Assembly (NCBI GenBank): GCA_964633225.1
Contig: CAZWFQ010000001.1
Coordinates: forward strand, 163,931 to 227,930
Source: JAKQIM01 sp964633225
GTDB taxonomy: Bacteria; Chloroflexota; Anaerolineae; Anaerolineales; UBA4823
Reading direction: 5' to 3'
Length of the DNA: 64,000 bases
Part shown: positions 1-8,035 of the stretch, piece after piece
How the letters are laid out: every line of letters begins with the position of its first letter
Numbering within the stretch: position 1 is the first letter of the stretch
The notes under the pieces: model-generated
Told to the model about the DNA's origin: nothing
Databases searched by the model: none
What the model saw: only the letters and a program-made list of their open reading frames with translations
Translations under genes and position numbers: made by a program

Positions 1-1147
1 CACCTTCCAGCAGGATATTGCGGGTCTGGTCGTTCACCTCAGATTCTGCCCCACCCATCACGCCTGCGATCGAGAGCGCCCCGGCAGTGTCGCACACCAG
101 CACGCTGAAATCATTCAGGCTGCGTTCTATCCCATCCAGGGTGGTCAGGCGTTCACCGGCTGTGGCGGTGCGGGTAATGATGGTGGGGGCCTTGCCGCCG
201 GCGCGCTGTAGCAGCACGTCGTAATCGAAAGCATGCAGGGGCTGGCCGATCTCCAGCATCACGTAATTGGTGATATCCACCAGGTTATTGATGGGACGCA
301 TACCTGCCAGCTTGAGGCGACGCTGCATCCAATAGGGGCTGGGGCCGATCTTTAGGCCCTGGATCAGCCCAAGCACAAAGCGTGGGTTCAGCTCAGGGTT
401 GCTGATCTGGATGCTGGCTTTGCCATCGATGGAAGGGCCCTCAGGCGTGTAGCTGAAGAAGCCTGGCATAAGGCGCAGCGGCTGGCCGGTGATGGCTGCT
501 ACTTCGCGTGCTACTCCCAGGATGCTGGCTGTGCGGGCTGTGTTGGGCAGGATGGCGATATTGAGCACTGCATCGCCGATATAATCTGCCAGGGGCAGCC
601 CCACCGGGGCTTCATCATCCAGGATGATAATGCCATCGTGTTCTTCCGAGATGCCCAGCTCTTTTTCCGAGCAGATCATGGAGTAAGATTCAATCCCTCG
701 GATCTTGGCTGGTTTGAGGGTGGTCAGCACCTGGCCGGGCTGGTGCCCATCGTAGATGCGGGCACCCTGGCGGGCGTAAGCCACCTTGAGCGGCGTGGGC
801 AACGGTCCGCTGCCTTTGAGATGCTGCAAGTTGGGGGCGCCGGTCAGCACAATGTGCTCGCGTTCGCCATCATCCAGCTTGCACAGCACCAGGCGGTCAG
901 CATTGGGGTGCGGCATCACCTCCGATACCGAGGCAACCACAATCTTATCTGGCTCCCAGGATAACCCAGAGAGCTTGGTATCCAGCTTACCGTGCCCTTC
1001 TGCCCCCGCCAGGCCGGCAGGCATGGGGAGCCCAACGAGGGTCATTTCTTCCACTTCCAGCCCGGCCATGGTCAGGCGGTGAGCCAGCTCATCCAGGGGC
1101 AGGGTAATATCAACGAAATCTCGTAACCAAGAAATAGGAACTTTCAT
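1..1147 (-). CDS. pheT: Phenylalanine--tRNA ligase beta subunit, 5' part (runs off window)
   Basis: This is the N-terminal ~382 residues of PheT; the rest lies beyond base 1. PheT pairs with PheS as an (alpha-beta)2 enzyme that charges tRNA-Phe in the cytoplasm. The translation opens with MKVPISWLRDFVDI, the usual PheT start, followed by the EMAP/OB-type tRNA-binding domain at about residues 40-150 (VMPHPNADRLVLCKLD) and then the B3/B4 region, which in this family carries editing. The motif NNLVDITNYVMLE with GQPLHAFD is typical of PheT. The ATG at 1147 is the only sensible start. pheS ends 48 bases upstream on the same strand, so the two form a pheST operon under the T-box described at 2222-2553. 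Nothing unusual is seen in the visible part. Confidence 0.95.
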   Translation of the reverse strand, partial: MKVPISWLRDFVDITLPLDELAHRLTMAGLEVEEMTLVGLPMPAGLAGAEGHGKLDTKLSGLSWEPDKIVVASVSEVMPHPNADRLVLCKLDDGEREHIVLTGAPNLQHLKGSGPLPTPLKVAYARQGARIYDGHQPGQVLTTLKPAKIRGIESYSMICSEKELGISEEHDGIIILDDEAPVGLPLADYIGDAVLNIAILPNTARTASILGVAREVAAITGQPLRLMPGFFSYTPEGPSIDGKASIQISNPELNPRFVLGLIQGLKIGPSPYWMQRRLKLAGMRPINNLVDITNYVMLEIGQPLHAFDYDVLLQRAGGKAPTIITRTATAGERLTTLDGIERSLNDFSVLVCDTAGALSIAGVMGGAESEVNDQTRNILLEG

Positions 1148-1195
1148 AATCGACCTCTACAATCAGCGTGCATCCGCGTGGTGGCGCGGTTTCAC

Positions 1196-2221
1196 CTAAA
1201 ACTGCTCCAAGAAGCGCACATCATTGCCCCAGAAGTAGCGGATATCTTCGATCTTGTAGCGCAGCATCGCGATGCGCTCTGGGCCCATGCCAAACGCAAA
1301 GCCAGAGAACTCCAACGGGTCATAGCCGCCGTTGCGCAGCACGGTGGGGTGCACCATGCCGCAGCCCAAGATCTCCAGCCAGCCTGTGCCTGAGCAAACC
1401 CCACAGCCTTTGCCGCCGCACAAGAAGCATTCCACATCCATCTCGGCGCTGGGCTCGGTGAAGGGGAAGTAGGAGGCACGGAAGCGTGTACGCACCTGCT
1501 CGCCAAACATGCGGCGGGCAAAATCGCTCAGCGTGCCTTTCAAGTCGCCAAAGGTGATCTGCCGTCCAACTGCCAACCCTTCCACCTGGTTGAATTGGGT
1601 CTCTTTGCGAGCGCTGATCTGCTCATAACGGAAACACATCCCCGGCAGGATGACACGGATGGGCTGGGGCACGTATTCGCGCATCACATGGATCTGCCCT
1701 GGCGAGGTGTGGGTGCGCAGCAGCACGCCGGGGGCTGTGGTGTGGAAGGTATCCCACATATCCCGCGCGGGGTGGTGGGCAGGGATGTTGAGCAGCTCGA
1801 AGTTGTATTCGTCTGACTCGATCTCGCGCGAGCGGTAGATCTGGAAGCCCATATCCGCAAAGATGCGGTAAATTTGCCGTAGGATCTGGGTGGATGGGTG
1901 CAGGCGGCCGCGTCCAATTGGCCGGCCGGGCAGGGTCACATCCAGGCGCTCGGCTGTGAGCGAGCGGGTCAGGGCAGCCTGGCGCATGGCCTCAGATTGT
2001 TCTGCCAGGGCGCCCTCCAGCTTGCGCTTGACCTCGTTGGCCCGCCGCCCGATCAGGGGGCGCTCTTCTTTCGAGAGCTTGCCAAGCTGGTCAAAAGCCT
2101 GCATCAGCGGCGCGCTGCGCCCTAAATAGGCGATCCGCCACTGTTCCAGGCCGGCTTCGTCCTGCACGGCTTGCAGGGCAGCCAGGGCCGCGTTTTCGAT
2201 CTGTTCCAATTGTGTGAGCAT
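1196..2221 (-). CDS. pheS: Phenylalanine--tRNA ligase alpha subunit
   Basis: PheS holds the class II aminoacylation site of the (alpha-beta)2 enzyme. The 341-residue protein starts MLTQLEQIENAALAALQ, with an N-terminal coiled-coil segment over roughly the first 90 residues that binds tRNA. It then shows the class II core: HPSTQILRQIYRIFADMGF, HHPARDMWDTFH, LLRTHTSPGQIHVM, and near the C-terminus GCGMVHPTVLRNGG and GFAFGMGPERIAM (motif 3). The frame stays open 32 codons further upstream, but that part translates the T-box leader, so I chose the ATG at 2221, preceded by GGAGGTGAAC as ribosome site. Four cysteines (CFLCGGKGCGVC) lie in the segment between motifs 2 and 3 and look like a small zinc-binding insertion; such Cys clusters occur in some bacterial PheS proteins. 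Confidence 0.95.
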   Translation of the reverse strand: MLTQLEQIENAALAALQAVQDEAGLEQWRIAYLGRSAPLMQAFDQLGKLSKEERPLIGRRANEVKRKLEGALAEQSEAMRQAALTRSLTAERLDVTLPGRPIGRGRLHPSTQILRQIYRIFADMGFQIYRSREIESDEYNFELLNIPAHHPARDMWDTFHTTAPGVLLRTHTSPGQIHVMREYVPQPIRVILPGMCFRYEQISARKETQFNQVEGLAVGRQITFGDLKGTLSDFARRMFGEQVRTRFRASYFPFTEPSAEMDVECFLCGGKGCGVCSGTGWLEILGCGMVHPTVLRNGGYDPLEFSGFAFGMGPERIAMLRYKIEDIRYFWGNDVRFLEQF

Positions 2222-2553
2222 GTTCACCTCCGCAAAATAAAAAATCCCGCCCCAGGCAAGGGACGGGAGGCGTTTCCCGCGGTACCACCCTTGTTGGCTG
2301 CATGATTGTGGTAACAATGGCTATCGTTACCTTTTTAGCAGCCCGCTTTGGCTGACGTATTCATCAGCTCCCCTGGTAACGCCGGGGGTGCGTCCTGAGC
2401 TATTAAGCACTCACTTGAGAGGGCTATTCACCCAGGCGGCTCGGGAGGGAACTTCACGCAGATTTGGCCGGGCGGGGGTTCCAGTCTATGCCGCCCGCTT
2501 CCCTGTCGGCTTCTGCAGCGCTACTTTCCTCTTTCTCAGCCTTTGAAGGTTGA
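2222..2553 (-). promoter_or_regulatory. T-box riboswitch leader of pheST (Phe specifier UUC)
   Basis: Read on the minus strand, the leader carries the conserved T-box sequence AGGGTGGTACCGCGG (2277-2291), whose bulge pairs with the NCCA end of uncharged tRNA. Further upstream, GTGAAG-TTC-CCTCCCGAG matches the specifier-loop pattern of stem I; the TTC at 2449-2451 is a Phe codon and fits the downstream pheS. A terminator hairpin follows the T-box (2246-2267). Uncharged tRNA-Phe should stabilise the antiterminator and allow transcription of pheST. The 5' end is set by the predicted transcription start near 2554. The leader is ~330 bases, a normal size for this class. Confidence 0.93.
2246..2267 (-). 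terminator. T-box intrinsic terminator
   Basis: On the minus strand CCCGTCCC and GGGGCGGG pair as an 8-bp stem (one T-G pair) around the loop TTGCCT, followed by ATTTTTTATTTT. The 5' side overlaps the region that would pair with the T-box sequence in the alternative antiterminator, as expected for a transcriptional T-box switch. Confidence 0.88.
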
Positions 2554-2560
2554 TGTCCTA

Positions 2561-2588
2561 ATTATCTGCAAAATGGGGGTTCTGTCAA
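2561..2588 (-). promoter_or_regulatory. Sigma-70-type promoter of pheST
   Basis: The minus strand has TTGACA (2583-2588), a 16-base spacer and GATAAT (2561-2566), a near-consensus vegetative promoter. Transcription should start near 2554, at the 5' end of the T-box leader. This is one of the two strongest promoters I see in the window. Confidence 0.75.
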
Positions 2589-2711
2589 CCCTTTCTGAAG
2601 CAGAGAATACCAAATATTGACTACTCTTTTCTCGTAGGTTATGATCGAGTAATTCCAGAGAAACTTCATAATCCTTAACCGTAAAACCATGCCAAACACG
2701 CTAGTATCAAC

Positions 2712-2717
2712 TATAAT
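2712..2717 (+). promoter_or_regulatory. -10 box placing transcription start on the ATG of the PpiC gene
   Basis: TATAAT lies exactly six bases before the ATG at 2724, so the expected +1 coincides with the A of the start codon. No Shine-Dalgarno sequence is present in TACCCC. This predicts a leaderless mRNA. No clear -35 element is visible 16-18 bases upstream. Confidence 0.5.
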
Positions 2718-2723
2718 TACCCC

Positions 2724-3641
2724 ATGAACTTGCGTATAATCAACTCAATTGTTTTGGCAGCCTTTTGTTTGCTGCTGGCAGCCTGCAATGGCGAGATCAC
2801 GGCTCCCACGATTGGTGGAGGCCCATCACCAACTGCGGAGGCACCTTCGAATGTGCCAGCCACAGAAACCCCCATTCCTACCCCCACGCCCACCCCTGTT
2901 CCATTGGCGGCTGTGGTCAATGGCGAAGCGATTACGCTGGAAGAATACCAGGCCAACCTGGGCATGTTCCCGGCCTCATCTGGCACGAATCTGGCAACGG
3001 ATGCACAACAGATGGTATTGGACGACCTGGTGGACCAGGCCTTGCTGGCTCAGGGTGCGCGCCAGGCCGGTTTTGTGGTGGATGATGCGGCCTTGCAGGC
3101 GCGCTGGGATGCTCTGGCGAACAGCTTGGGTGGCGTACAGGCCTTGAACGATTGGGCAGCCGCACATGGGTTTTCTGAGCCGCTCCTGCGGGTTGCTTTG
3201 CGGCGGGCTGCCGAGGCCGCCTGGATGCGTGACCAAATCATGGCTGGCGTCGGAGAAGTTGCCGAACAAGCACACGCTCGCCAGATTTTGCTATATAATT
3301 CTAGTGATGCAGAACAGGCTTACGCCTGGTTGCAAAGTGGTGTGGATTTCGCTGGGTTAGCCGCCGATTATGATCCGCTGGCTGGTGGCGAGCTGGGTTG
3401 GTTTCCCAGGGCTTACCTGACTGAAGCGGCGGTCTTGGATGATGCGATCTTTTCACTTGAACCCGGCAGCTATACAACAGTGATTGAAACCCGCCTGGGT
3501 TTCCACATCATCCAGTTGATTGAGAAGGACGCTGAGCATTTGTTGACTCCTGAGGCCCGCCGGATGCTCCAGATGCAAGCGCTGCAAAACTGGTTGGCAG
3601 AACAACGCAGCCAGGGTAATATACAAGTGATGCTGCCATAA
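2724..3641 (+). CDS. PpiC-type (parvulin) peptidyl-prolyl isomerase lipoprotein
   Basis: This 305-residue lipoprotein probably acts outside the membrane as a foldase of the PrsA/SurA type. The N-terminus is a lipoprotein signal peptide with lipobox LLAAC, so Cys21 is the predicted lipidation site. A Thr/Pro-rich spacer (about residues 45-60, TPIPTPTPTPVP) leads to a SurA-N-like helical segment beginning AAVVNGEAITLEEYQANL, then a parvulin domain from about residue 185: HARQILL, a long alpha region, GELGWFPRAYLTEAAV and RLGFHIIQLIEKD. These are the expected PPIC sequence blocks. The gene stands alone, with a different module 58 bases downstream. Its mRNA appears leaderless. Substrates cannot be told from sequence. 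Confidence 0.88.
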   Translation: MNLRIINSIVLAAFCLLLAACNGEITAPTIGGGPSPTAEAPSNVPATETPIPTPTPTPVPLAAVVNGEAITLEEYQANLGMFPASSGTNLATDAQQMVLDDLVDQALLAQGARQAGFVVDDAALQARWDALANSLGGVQALNDWAAAHGFSEPLLRVALRRAAEAAWMRDQIMAGVGEVAEQAHARQILLYNSSDAEQAYAWLQSGVDFAGLAADYDPLAGGELGWFPRAYLTEAAVLDDAIFSLEPGSYTTVIETRLGFHIIQLIEKDAEHLLTPEARRMLQMQALQNWLAEQRSQGNIQVMLP

Positions 3642-3699
3642 CCCATTTCAATAGCGGCTGGCCCGGGCAACAGCCCACTGCCGCTGGGGAGAGAAATTT

Positions 3700-4422
3700 A
3701 TGTCTATCAATACTTTTGGTCGTCCAAACATCCGCCGGATTGCCAGTGAGCGGGGAGATTCCAGTATGACCTGGAATGTCCTGACGGTGGTGGTGCTTAT
3801 CTTGATGTTGTGTGTCGCGGCTGTCTTCCTGGTGATCTTCATCAATCCCGGCGTAGGCATCAATCCCTTCCCGCCGCCAACACTGCCTCCCATTCCGACC
3901 ATGCCGCCTCCGCCCACTGCCACGGTTACGCCGCGTTTCCAGCTTCAGCCCTCATGGACGCCCACTGAGCAAAGTGTTCTACCGGTAGAGGCCACACCAG
4001 TTGTGGCTGATGCCACCGAGGTGCCCGCCACGCCCATGCCGGGTAATTTCAGCTTTGTCTTGCACGCCGGGGATCCTAAATATATTGCGGGCCATCCAGA
4101 AGCTGGCTGTAATTGGTTGGGTGTGGCTGGGCAAGCCCTGGATATGCAAGGCCGGTCGGTGCCTTACCTGTTGGTGCAGATGGGCGGCATGTTTGAGGGT
4201 GTGACCATTGATACGGTGATCCAGGTGACTGGCATGGCGCCGGATTATGGCAAAGCAGGCTATGAATTCAAGATTGGTGACCGGCCAACCGCCTCCAACG
4301 ATGCCCTGTGGGTGCAACTGTTGGATGCCCAGCAGTTACCTCTCTCAGATAAAATCTATTTCGATACCTATACTGATTGCGATAAGAACTTGGTGATCAT
4401 CAACTTCCAGCAAGTGCGCTAA
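3700..4422 (+). CDS. Membrane-anchored extracellular protein of unknown function
   Basis: I do not recognise a family. The 240-residue protein has a cytoplasmic head of about 27 residues, one transmembrane segment at about 28-48 (VLTVVVLILMLCVAAVFLVIF), and a long Pro/Thr-rich extracellular stalk (PFPPPTLPPIPTMPPPPT and on to about residue 110). It ends in a compact domain starting FSFVLHAGDPKYIAGH that contains a conserved-looking GCNWLGVAGQALDMQGR segment. The layout suggests a surface-displayed domain held away from the membrane. GGGGAGAG eight bases before the ATG is the ribosome site. It sits 58 bases after the PpiC lipoprotein and ends at a strong terminator (4449-4492), so co-transcription with that gene is possible. 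Real gene: high confidence; function: unknown. Confidence 0.75.
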   Translation: MSINTFGRPNIRRIASERGDSSMTWNVLTVVVLILMLCVAAVFLVIFINPGVGINPFPPPTLPPIPTMPPPPTATVTPRFQLQPSWTPTEQSVLPVEATPVVADATEVPATPMPGNFSFVLHAGDPKYIAGHPEAGCNWLGVAGQALDMQGRSVPYLLVQMGGMFEGVTIDTVIQVTGMAPDYGKAGYEFKIGDRPTASNDALWVQLLDAQQLPLSDKIYFDTYTDCDKNLVIINFQQVR

Positions 4423-4448
4423 GCAATCGGTGGGGCGCATGCTCCCCC

Positions 4449-4492
4449 AAACAAGCGTGAGGCGGTGCCAATGCATCGCCTCACGCTTGTTT
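4449..4492 (+). terminator. Intrinsic terminator between converging genes
   Basis: A 20-bp stem (AAACAAGCGTGAGGCGGTGC with its complement, one G-T wobble) around loop CAAT is followed by TTTATAT. It ends the gene at 3700-4422 and may also act on the converging dgkA transcript from the other strand. Confidence 0.9.
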
Positions 4493-4532
4493 TTATATGA
4501 ATTCCATCCCCCCATTCTGAGGGGGGTAATGA

Positions 4533-4919
4533 TCAAGGGAAGAGCTTATTCCATAACGGTGGCCCAAGGATGAGCAGGCCAATCAAGATCGATGCCGCTG
4601 CTGCAATGAGCACTGCCGCCGCACCGACGTCTTTGCCCACCTTGGCCAGCTCATGATGCTCCTGGTGGCTGGCCAGGTCCACCACGGCTTCCAGGGCCGT
4701 GTTCAGAAATTCTGCGATCCACACCAGCGCAATGGCCAAGAAGATCACGGCCCAATCGCTCAGCGAAATGCGCAGCCAGAATGACACCACCACCACGCTC
4801 ACACTGACCAGCGCATGGATCCAGGCATTGCGTTGGGTGCGGATGACATACCACCAGCCAGCGAAGGCATACCGAAAAGCCCGTCCGCGTGACTCGAAGA
4901 ACTCAACCACAGGCTTCAT
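4533..4919 (-). CDS. dgkA: Diacylglycerol/undecaprenol kinase family membrane protein
   Basis: DgkA-type kinases phosphorylate diacylglycerol or undecaprenol in the inner membrane with ATP. This 128-residue protein has the family's size and three membrane helices, and the signature EFLNTALEAVVDL with the following acidic/basic segment HHELAKVGKDVGAAAVL that binds Mg-ATP. The N-terminal amphipathic part (FESRGRAFRYAFAGWWYVIRTQRNAWIH) also fits. In Gram-positive-like bacteria the substrate is usually undecaprenol; which lipid is used here cannot be read. The ATG overlaps the ybeY stop codon (ATGA), so translation is coupled. Confidence 0.9.
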   Translation of the reverse strand: MKPVVEFFESRGRAFRYAFAGWWYVIRTQRNAWIHALVSVSVVVVSFWLRISLSDWAVIFLAIALVWIAEFLNTALEAVVDLASHQEHHELAKVGKDVGAAAVLIAAAASILIGLLILGPPLWNKLFP

Positions 4920-5362
4920 AGCTTGGGGGCAGCTTTGCAGCCGAGCTGTTCTAAAATGACATCTTGGGCAGTTTGCATGATCAGTTTTTCATCCGCCTCG
5001 CCATGATCGTGCCCAAGCAGGTGCAGCACACCGTGCACAACCAATAGCTGCAGCTCGTCCGATAGGGTGTGCCCTCCGGCGGTTGCTTGGGCCTGGGCCC
5101 GCGGCAGCGAAATGATCACATCGCCCAGGTAAAGCGCGTCTGAATCGGGGTCGGTATAACCTGCCGGGAAGGAAAGCACGTCGGTGGGTGCGTCTACGCT
5201 GCGGTATTGTTGGTTAAGCTCATGCAATTGCTCATCATCGCCGATCACAACGGTCAGTTCGGCATTGGCCGGGGCGGCGCCATGCAGCAAGGTTAACGCT
5301 GCAGCGTGTTCAAGTATGCCCGTTTCGATTGTGGATGAGTCAGGGATTTCGATATAGATCAT
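4916..5362 (-). CDS. ybeY: Endoribonuclease YbeY (rRNA maturation)
   Basis: YbeY is a zinc-dependent RNase used in 16S rRNA 3'-end maturation and ribosome quality control. The 148-residue protein carries the zinc-binding motif HGVLHLLGHDH and the preceding DVLSFPAGY and LGDVIISLPRAQAQA blocks, all diagnostic. The frame opens at a GTG 33 bases upstream, but I prefer the ATG at 5362 (MIYIEIPDSS), which has AAGAGAAAAGG just ahead and matches family lengths. It sits between pgpH and dgkA with tight spacing; the order pgpH-ybeY-dgkA is a widely conserved bacterial operon. Confidence 0.93.
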   Translation of the reverse strand: MIYIEIPDSSTIETGILEHAAALTLLHGAAPANAELTVVIGDDEQLHELNQQYRSVDAPTDVLSFPAGYTDPDSDALYLGDVIISLPRAQAQATAGGHTLSDELQLLVVHGVLHLLGHDHGEADEKLIMQTAQDVILEQLGCKAAPKL

Positions 5363-5402
5363 AGCCTTTTCTCTTGCCTGTTCGAGATAAACCACCGCTC
5401 AA

Positions 5403-7562
5403 TCATGATCTTCCAGCCTCTTTACTGGGTTCTTCAGGGGCCGCATTTTGGGCCTGGTTCAGTTGGGGGTATTGGATGCGCGAGTGGTAAGCCCCCTGTA
5501 GCGTGGTGGTGAAAGATTCAACGATTGTATCCAGGTCGCGCAGGGTCAGGTTGGTTTCATCTAATTGGCCCAGCGTGCGGCGGCTTTCCACCATGTCACG
5601 GATCAGGGTGCGCAGCTCGTCTGCATCTTTGGGCCGCTCGGCGCGCATGCGCGCTTCTGCCCCATCGGCCAGCATCAGCAGGGCTGTTTCACGCGACTGG
5701 GGGCGTGGACCTGGGTAACGGAAGGCATATTGATCCACTTTACTTTCATCGCCGCCGTTGGCTTCAACCGCTCGCACATATTGGTAGCGCGTGGTCAGGG
5801 TGCCGTGATGTTCGAGAATGAAGTCTTGCAAACGGCGCGGCAGACGGTATTTGCGAGCCAGGGTGACGCCGTCGGTGACATGGCGGATAATGGTCGCTGC
5901 GCTGACCGCCGGGTCCAGATCGTCGTGGGGGTTGATATCGCCGGGTGGCTGGTTTTCGATGAAAAAATAGGGATTGAGCGCTTTCCCGGCATCGTGATAA
6001 AGCGCCCCCACCCGGGCCAACGAGCCGTTTGCGCCGATGTGTTCGGCTGCCTGCTCGACCAGGTTGGCTAATTGCAGGCTGTGCTGGTAGGTGCCGGGGG
6101 CATTGCGCAGGATGTACTGTAAAAGTGGGTGGTCGGGGCGAGAAAGCTCCACCAACTGAAGCCCGGTGGTCATATCCATAATTTGCGCCAAGAAGTAGTG
6201 CAGCAGCAAGCTGATGCTGGTAGAAGCTACGCCGTTGACGACGGATGCCCCAGCCAGGGTAGCCAACCCGACCACATCGGCCGTGGGCTGAAGCAGGCGG
6301 TAAGTGGTGGCGATCAGCGCGCCCGATATGGCAATGGCAGCCCCGGCAGCGAAGAAATCGGTGATCCGCCGGGCACGCTGCAGCGCAAAAATGCCAAAGA
6401 TACTGCTCAAGGCATAGAACATGGTCAGGTCAAGGGCTGAAGGAATCTGATAAGCAGCCAGGATTGCCAGGGGCAGGCTGGATATGATTGCCATTTCAGC
6501 CCCAAACAGTGCCGCCACGGTCAGGCCATAGGCCATCAGGGGGTAAACGTATGGAATTACGGTACGACCAGGGATGATGAGCCGGGCGGCTAGCAGGAAG
6601 AAGATGAACAAAGCCAGCAAGACTGCCAGGCTGCGCAGGCCCAAAGGTGCTTTTACCAGAGCGCCCCGGCGGCGCAGATAGATGGCGATCAATGCACTGA
6701 CCACCACGGTGATGATTACCGCGCTGAGAATATCTTGCCAGCGCTCTTCAGGTTGGGCCATGCCGTATTTCTCTAAGGCCTCAAGATCCTGATCGGTGAT
6801 GACCTGGCCGCGTTGGACGATGTTTTGCCCCGCCACCAAAGAGCGCATCACCGGCGGCGTATTTTGGCGGGCCTGCTGGCGGGCGGCTTCTGTCAGATCT
6901 TCATTGTAGATGCTGTTAGGGACGATGAAAGCCGTCACCAGTTCAGCCGTGATATCTGCCTGTTCTTCTGTGAGTGACAGGCTGATCAGCGTGGGCACAT
7001 TACGCCGGACGTCCTCCAGGCGGTTTTCGCGCACGGTGTTGCGCATGACCTGTTCTAGCACCACAATGGCTTCTTGATATACCACTTGCCAGCGTGCTTC
7101 GCTGAGGGAAAGAATTGCCAGGCCGGTATCGTGGCTGGTCTGCATGTATTCCAGGGCAGCCATGTCGGCCAGTTTTTGCTCACTGCTGGCATAACGGTCT
7201 GAGCGTACACTGCTGATATAGGCCAGGGCGGCACTCAGGCGTTCGAGCTGCTGGCGGGCGATCTCGGTATCGGGCGAGGAATAAACCAGGGCTACCGCGT
7301 TGGCGGTCAGCTCTTGCTGGCGTTGGGTAAGGACCTGGCTTTCGTACGTTAGATCGTAAGGCGCCTCGATATCGTAAGGCGCAACCTGGCCGCTGTAAAG
7401 AGAAGCTTCGGCCAGGTTGCCAAACTCAGGCACGATCAGCGCGATAAAGATCCCACTGCTGAGAAGAAACAGCAACAAGCCCAGCACATAGGAACGCCGG
7501 GCAAAAAACTGTTTGAGCAGTGATTGGCCTGAGGGGATCGTTAACGCATGCAGCGTGCGCAT
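5403..7562 (-). CDS. pgpH: 7TM-HD family phosphohydrolase (PgpH/YqfF), probable c-di-AMP phosphodiesterase
   Basis: Members of this family hydrolyse cyclic di-AMP with a cytoplasmic HD domain. The 719-residue protein has an N-terminal membrane anchor (YVLGLLLFLLSSGIFIALIV), an extracellular 7TMR-HDED sensor region up to about residue 275, a 7TM block at about 278-480, and a C-terminal HD domain. Catalytic residues are visible: H in GTYQHSLQLANLVEQAA, the HD pair in GALYHDAGK, and H in HHGTLTTRYQY, followed by DGAEARMRAE. The length and order match YqfF/PgpH. It precedes ybeY by eight bases, the classic arrangement. I infer c-di-AMP as substrate from the family; direct sequence evidence is only for the HD fold. 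Confidence 0.92.
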   Translation of the reverse strand: MRTLHALTIPSGQSLLKQFFARRSYVLGLLLFLLSSGIFIALIVPEFGNLAEASLYSGQVAPYDIEAPYDLTYESQVLTQRQQELTANAVALVYSSPDTEIARQQLERLSAALAYISSVRSDRYASSEQKLADMAALEYMQTSHDTGLAILSLSEARWQVVYQEAIVVLEQVMRNTVRENRLEDVRRNVPTLISLSLTEEQADITAELVTAFIVPNSIYNEDLTEAARQQARQNTPPVMRSLVAGQNIVQRGQVITDQDLEALEKYGMAQPEERWQDILSAVIITVVVSALIAIYLRRRGALVKAPLGLRSLAVLLALFIFFLLAARLIIPGRTVIPYVYPLMAYGLTVAALFGAEMAIISSLPLAILAAYQIPSALDLTMFYALSSIFGIFALQRARRITDFFAAGAAIAISGALIATTYRLLQPTADVVGLATLAGASVVNGVASTSISLLLHYFLAQIMDMTTGLQLVELSRPDHPLLQYILRNAPGTYQHSLQLANLVEQAAEHIGANGSLARVGALYHDAGKALNPYFFIENQPPGDINPHDDLDPAVSAATIIRHVTDGVTLARKYRLPRRLQDFILEHHGTLTTRYQYVRAVEANGGDESKVDQYAFRYPGPRPQSRETALLMLADGAEARMRAERPKDADELRTLIRDMVESRRTLGQLDETNLTLRDLDTIVESFTTTLQGAYHSRIQYPQLNQAQNAAPEEPSKEAGRS

Positions 7563-7582
7563 GAAAACATTTCCTCTGCTGC

Positions 7583-8029
7583 TTATTGCAGCAACTTCCG
7601 TACAGCCTGGCTGGCTTGGTCGCCGGTGGCGCGCCCTTGCAGGCGCGGAACCAGGTTTTTCATCACCTGCCCCATCTCACGAATGGAAGTGGCGCCGGTC
7701 TCCGCGATGACCTGGCGTGCCAGTTCTTCTAGCTCTGCGGGAGAGATGGATTTGGGCAGGAATTCTTCTAAAATGATGATCTCAGCTTCTGCTGCTGCGA
7801 TCAGGTCAGGTCGTTGGGCGCGCTCGGCATCTGTAATCGATTCGCGGCGCGACTTGACTTCCTTTTGAACAATCGCCAGGTAGGCGGTTTCATCCAGTTC
7901 TTTGCTGCCAGGCTGCACTTCAGCCAGCTTGATGGCAGCAATGGCCATTCGAAGGGTATCTTTGCGCATCTTGTCGCCGGCGCGCAGGGCGTCTTTTAGT
8001 GCCTCTTGAAGTTTTGTCTTGGTATCCAT
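7583..8029 (-). CDS. yqeY: GatB/YqeY domain protein
   Basis: This 148-residue protein matches the YqeY family, a stand-alone form of the tRNA-binding C-terminal domain of amidotransferase subunit GatB. Recognisable parts are the helical start LQEALKDALRAGDKMRKDTLRM, then IVQKEVKSRRESI, EIIILEEFLP and the end MGQVMKNLVPRLQGRATG, which is the conserved YqeY tail. Its exact role is not known; it may bind tRNA. The ATG lies six bases after the mtaB stop and has no obvious ribosome site of its own, so it is probably translated by coupling. Confidence 0.9.
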   Translation of the reverse strand: MDTKTKLQEALKDALRAGDKMRKDTLRMAIAAIKLAEVQPGSKELDETAYLAIVQKEVKSRRESITDAERAQRPDLIAAAEAEIIILEEFLPKSISPAELEELARQVIAETGATSIREMGQVMKNLVPRLQGRATGDQASQAVRKLLQ

Positions 8030-8035
8030 AATGTT

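Noticed and set aside
2222..2317. N-terminal extension of PheS
   Set aside because: These codons read through the T-box and its terminator and have no PheS similarity.
4508..4526. CCCCCC/GGGGGG hairpin after dgkA
   Set aside because: Only six bp and no T-run on the minus strand; the stronger hairpin at 4449-4492 is enough.
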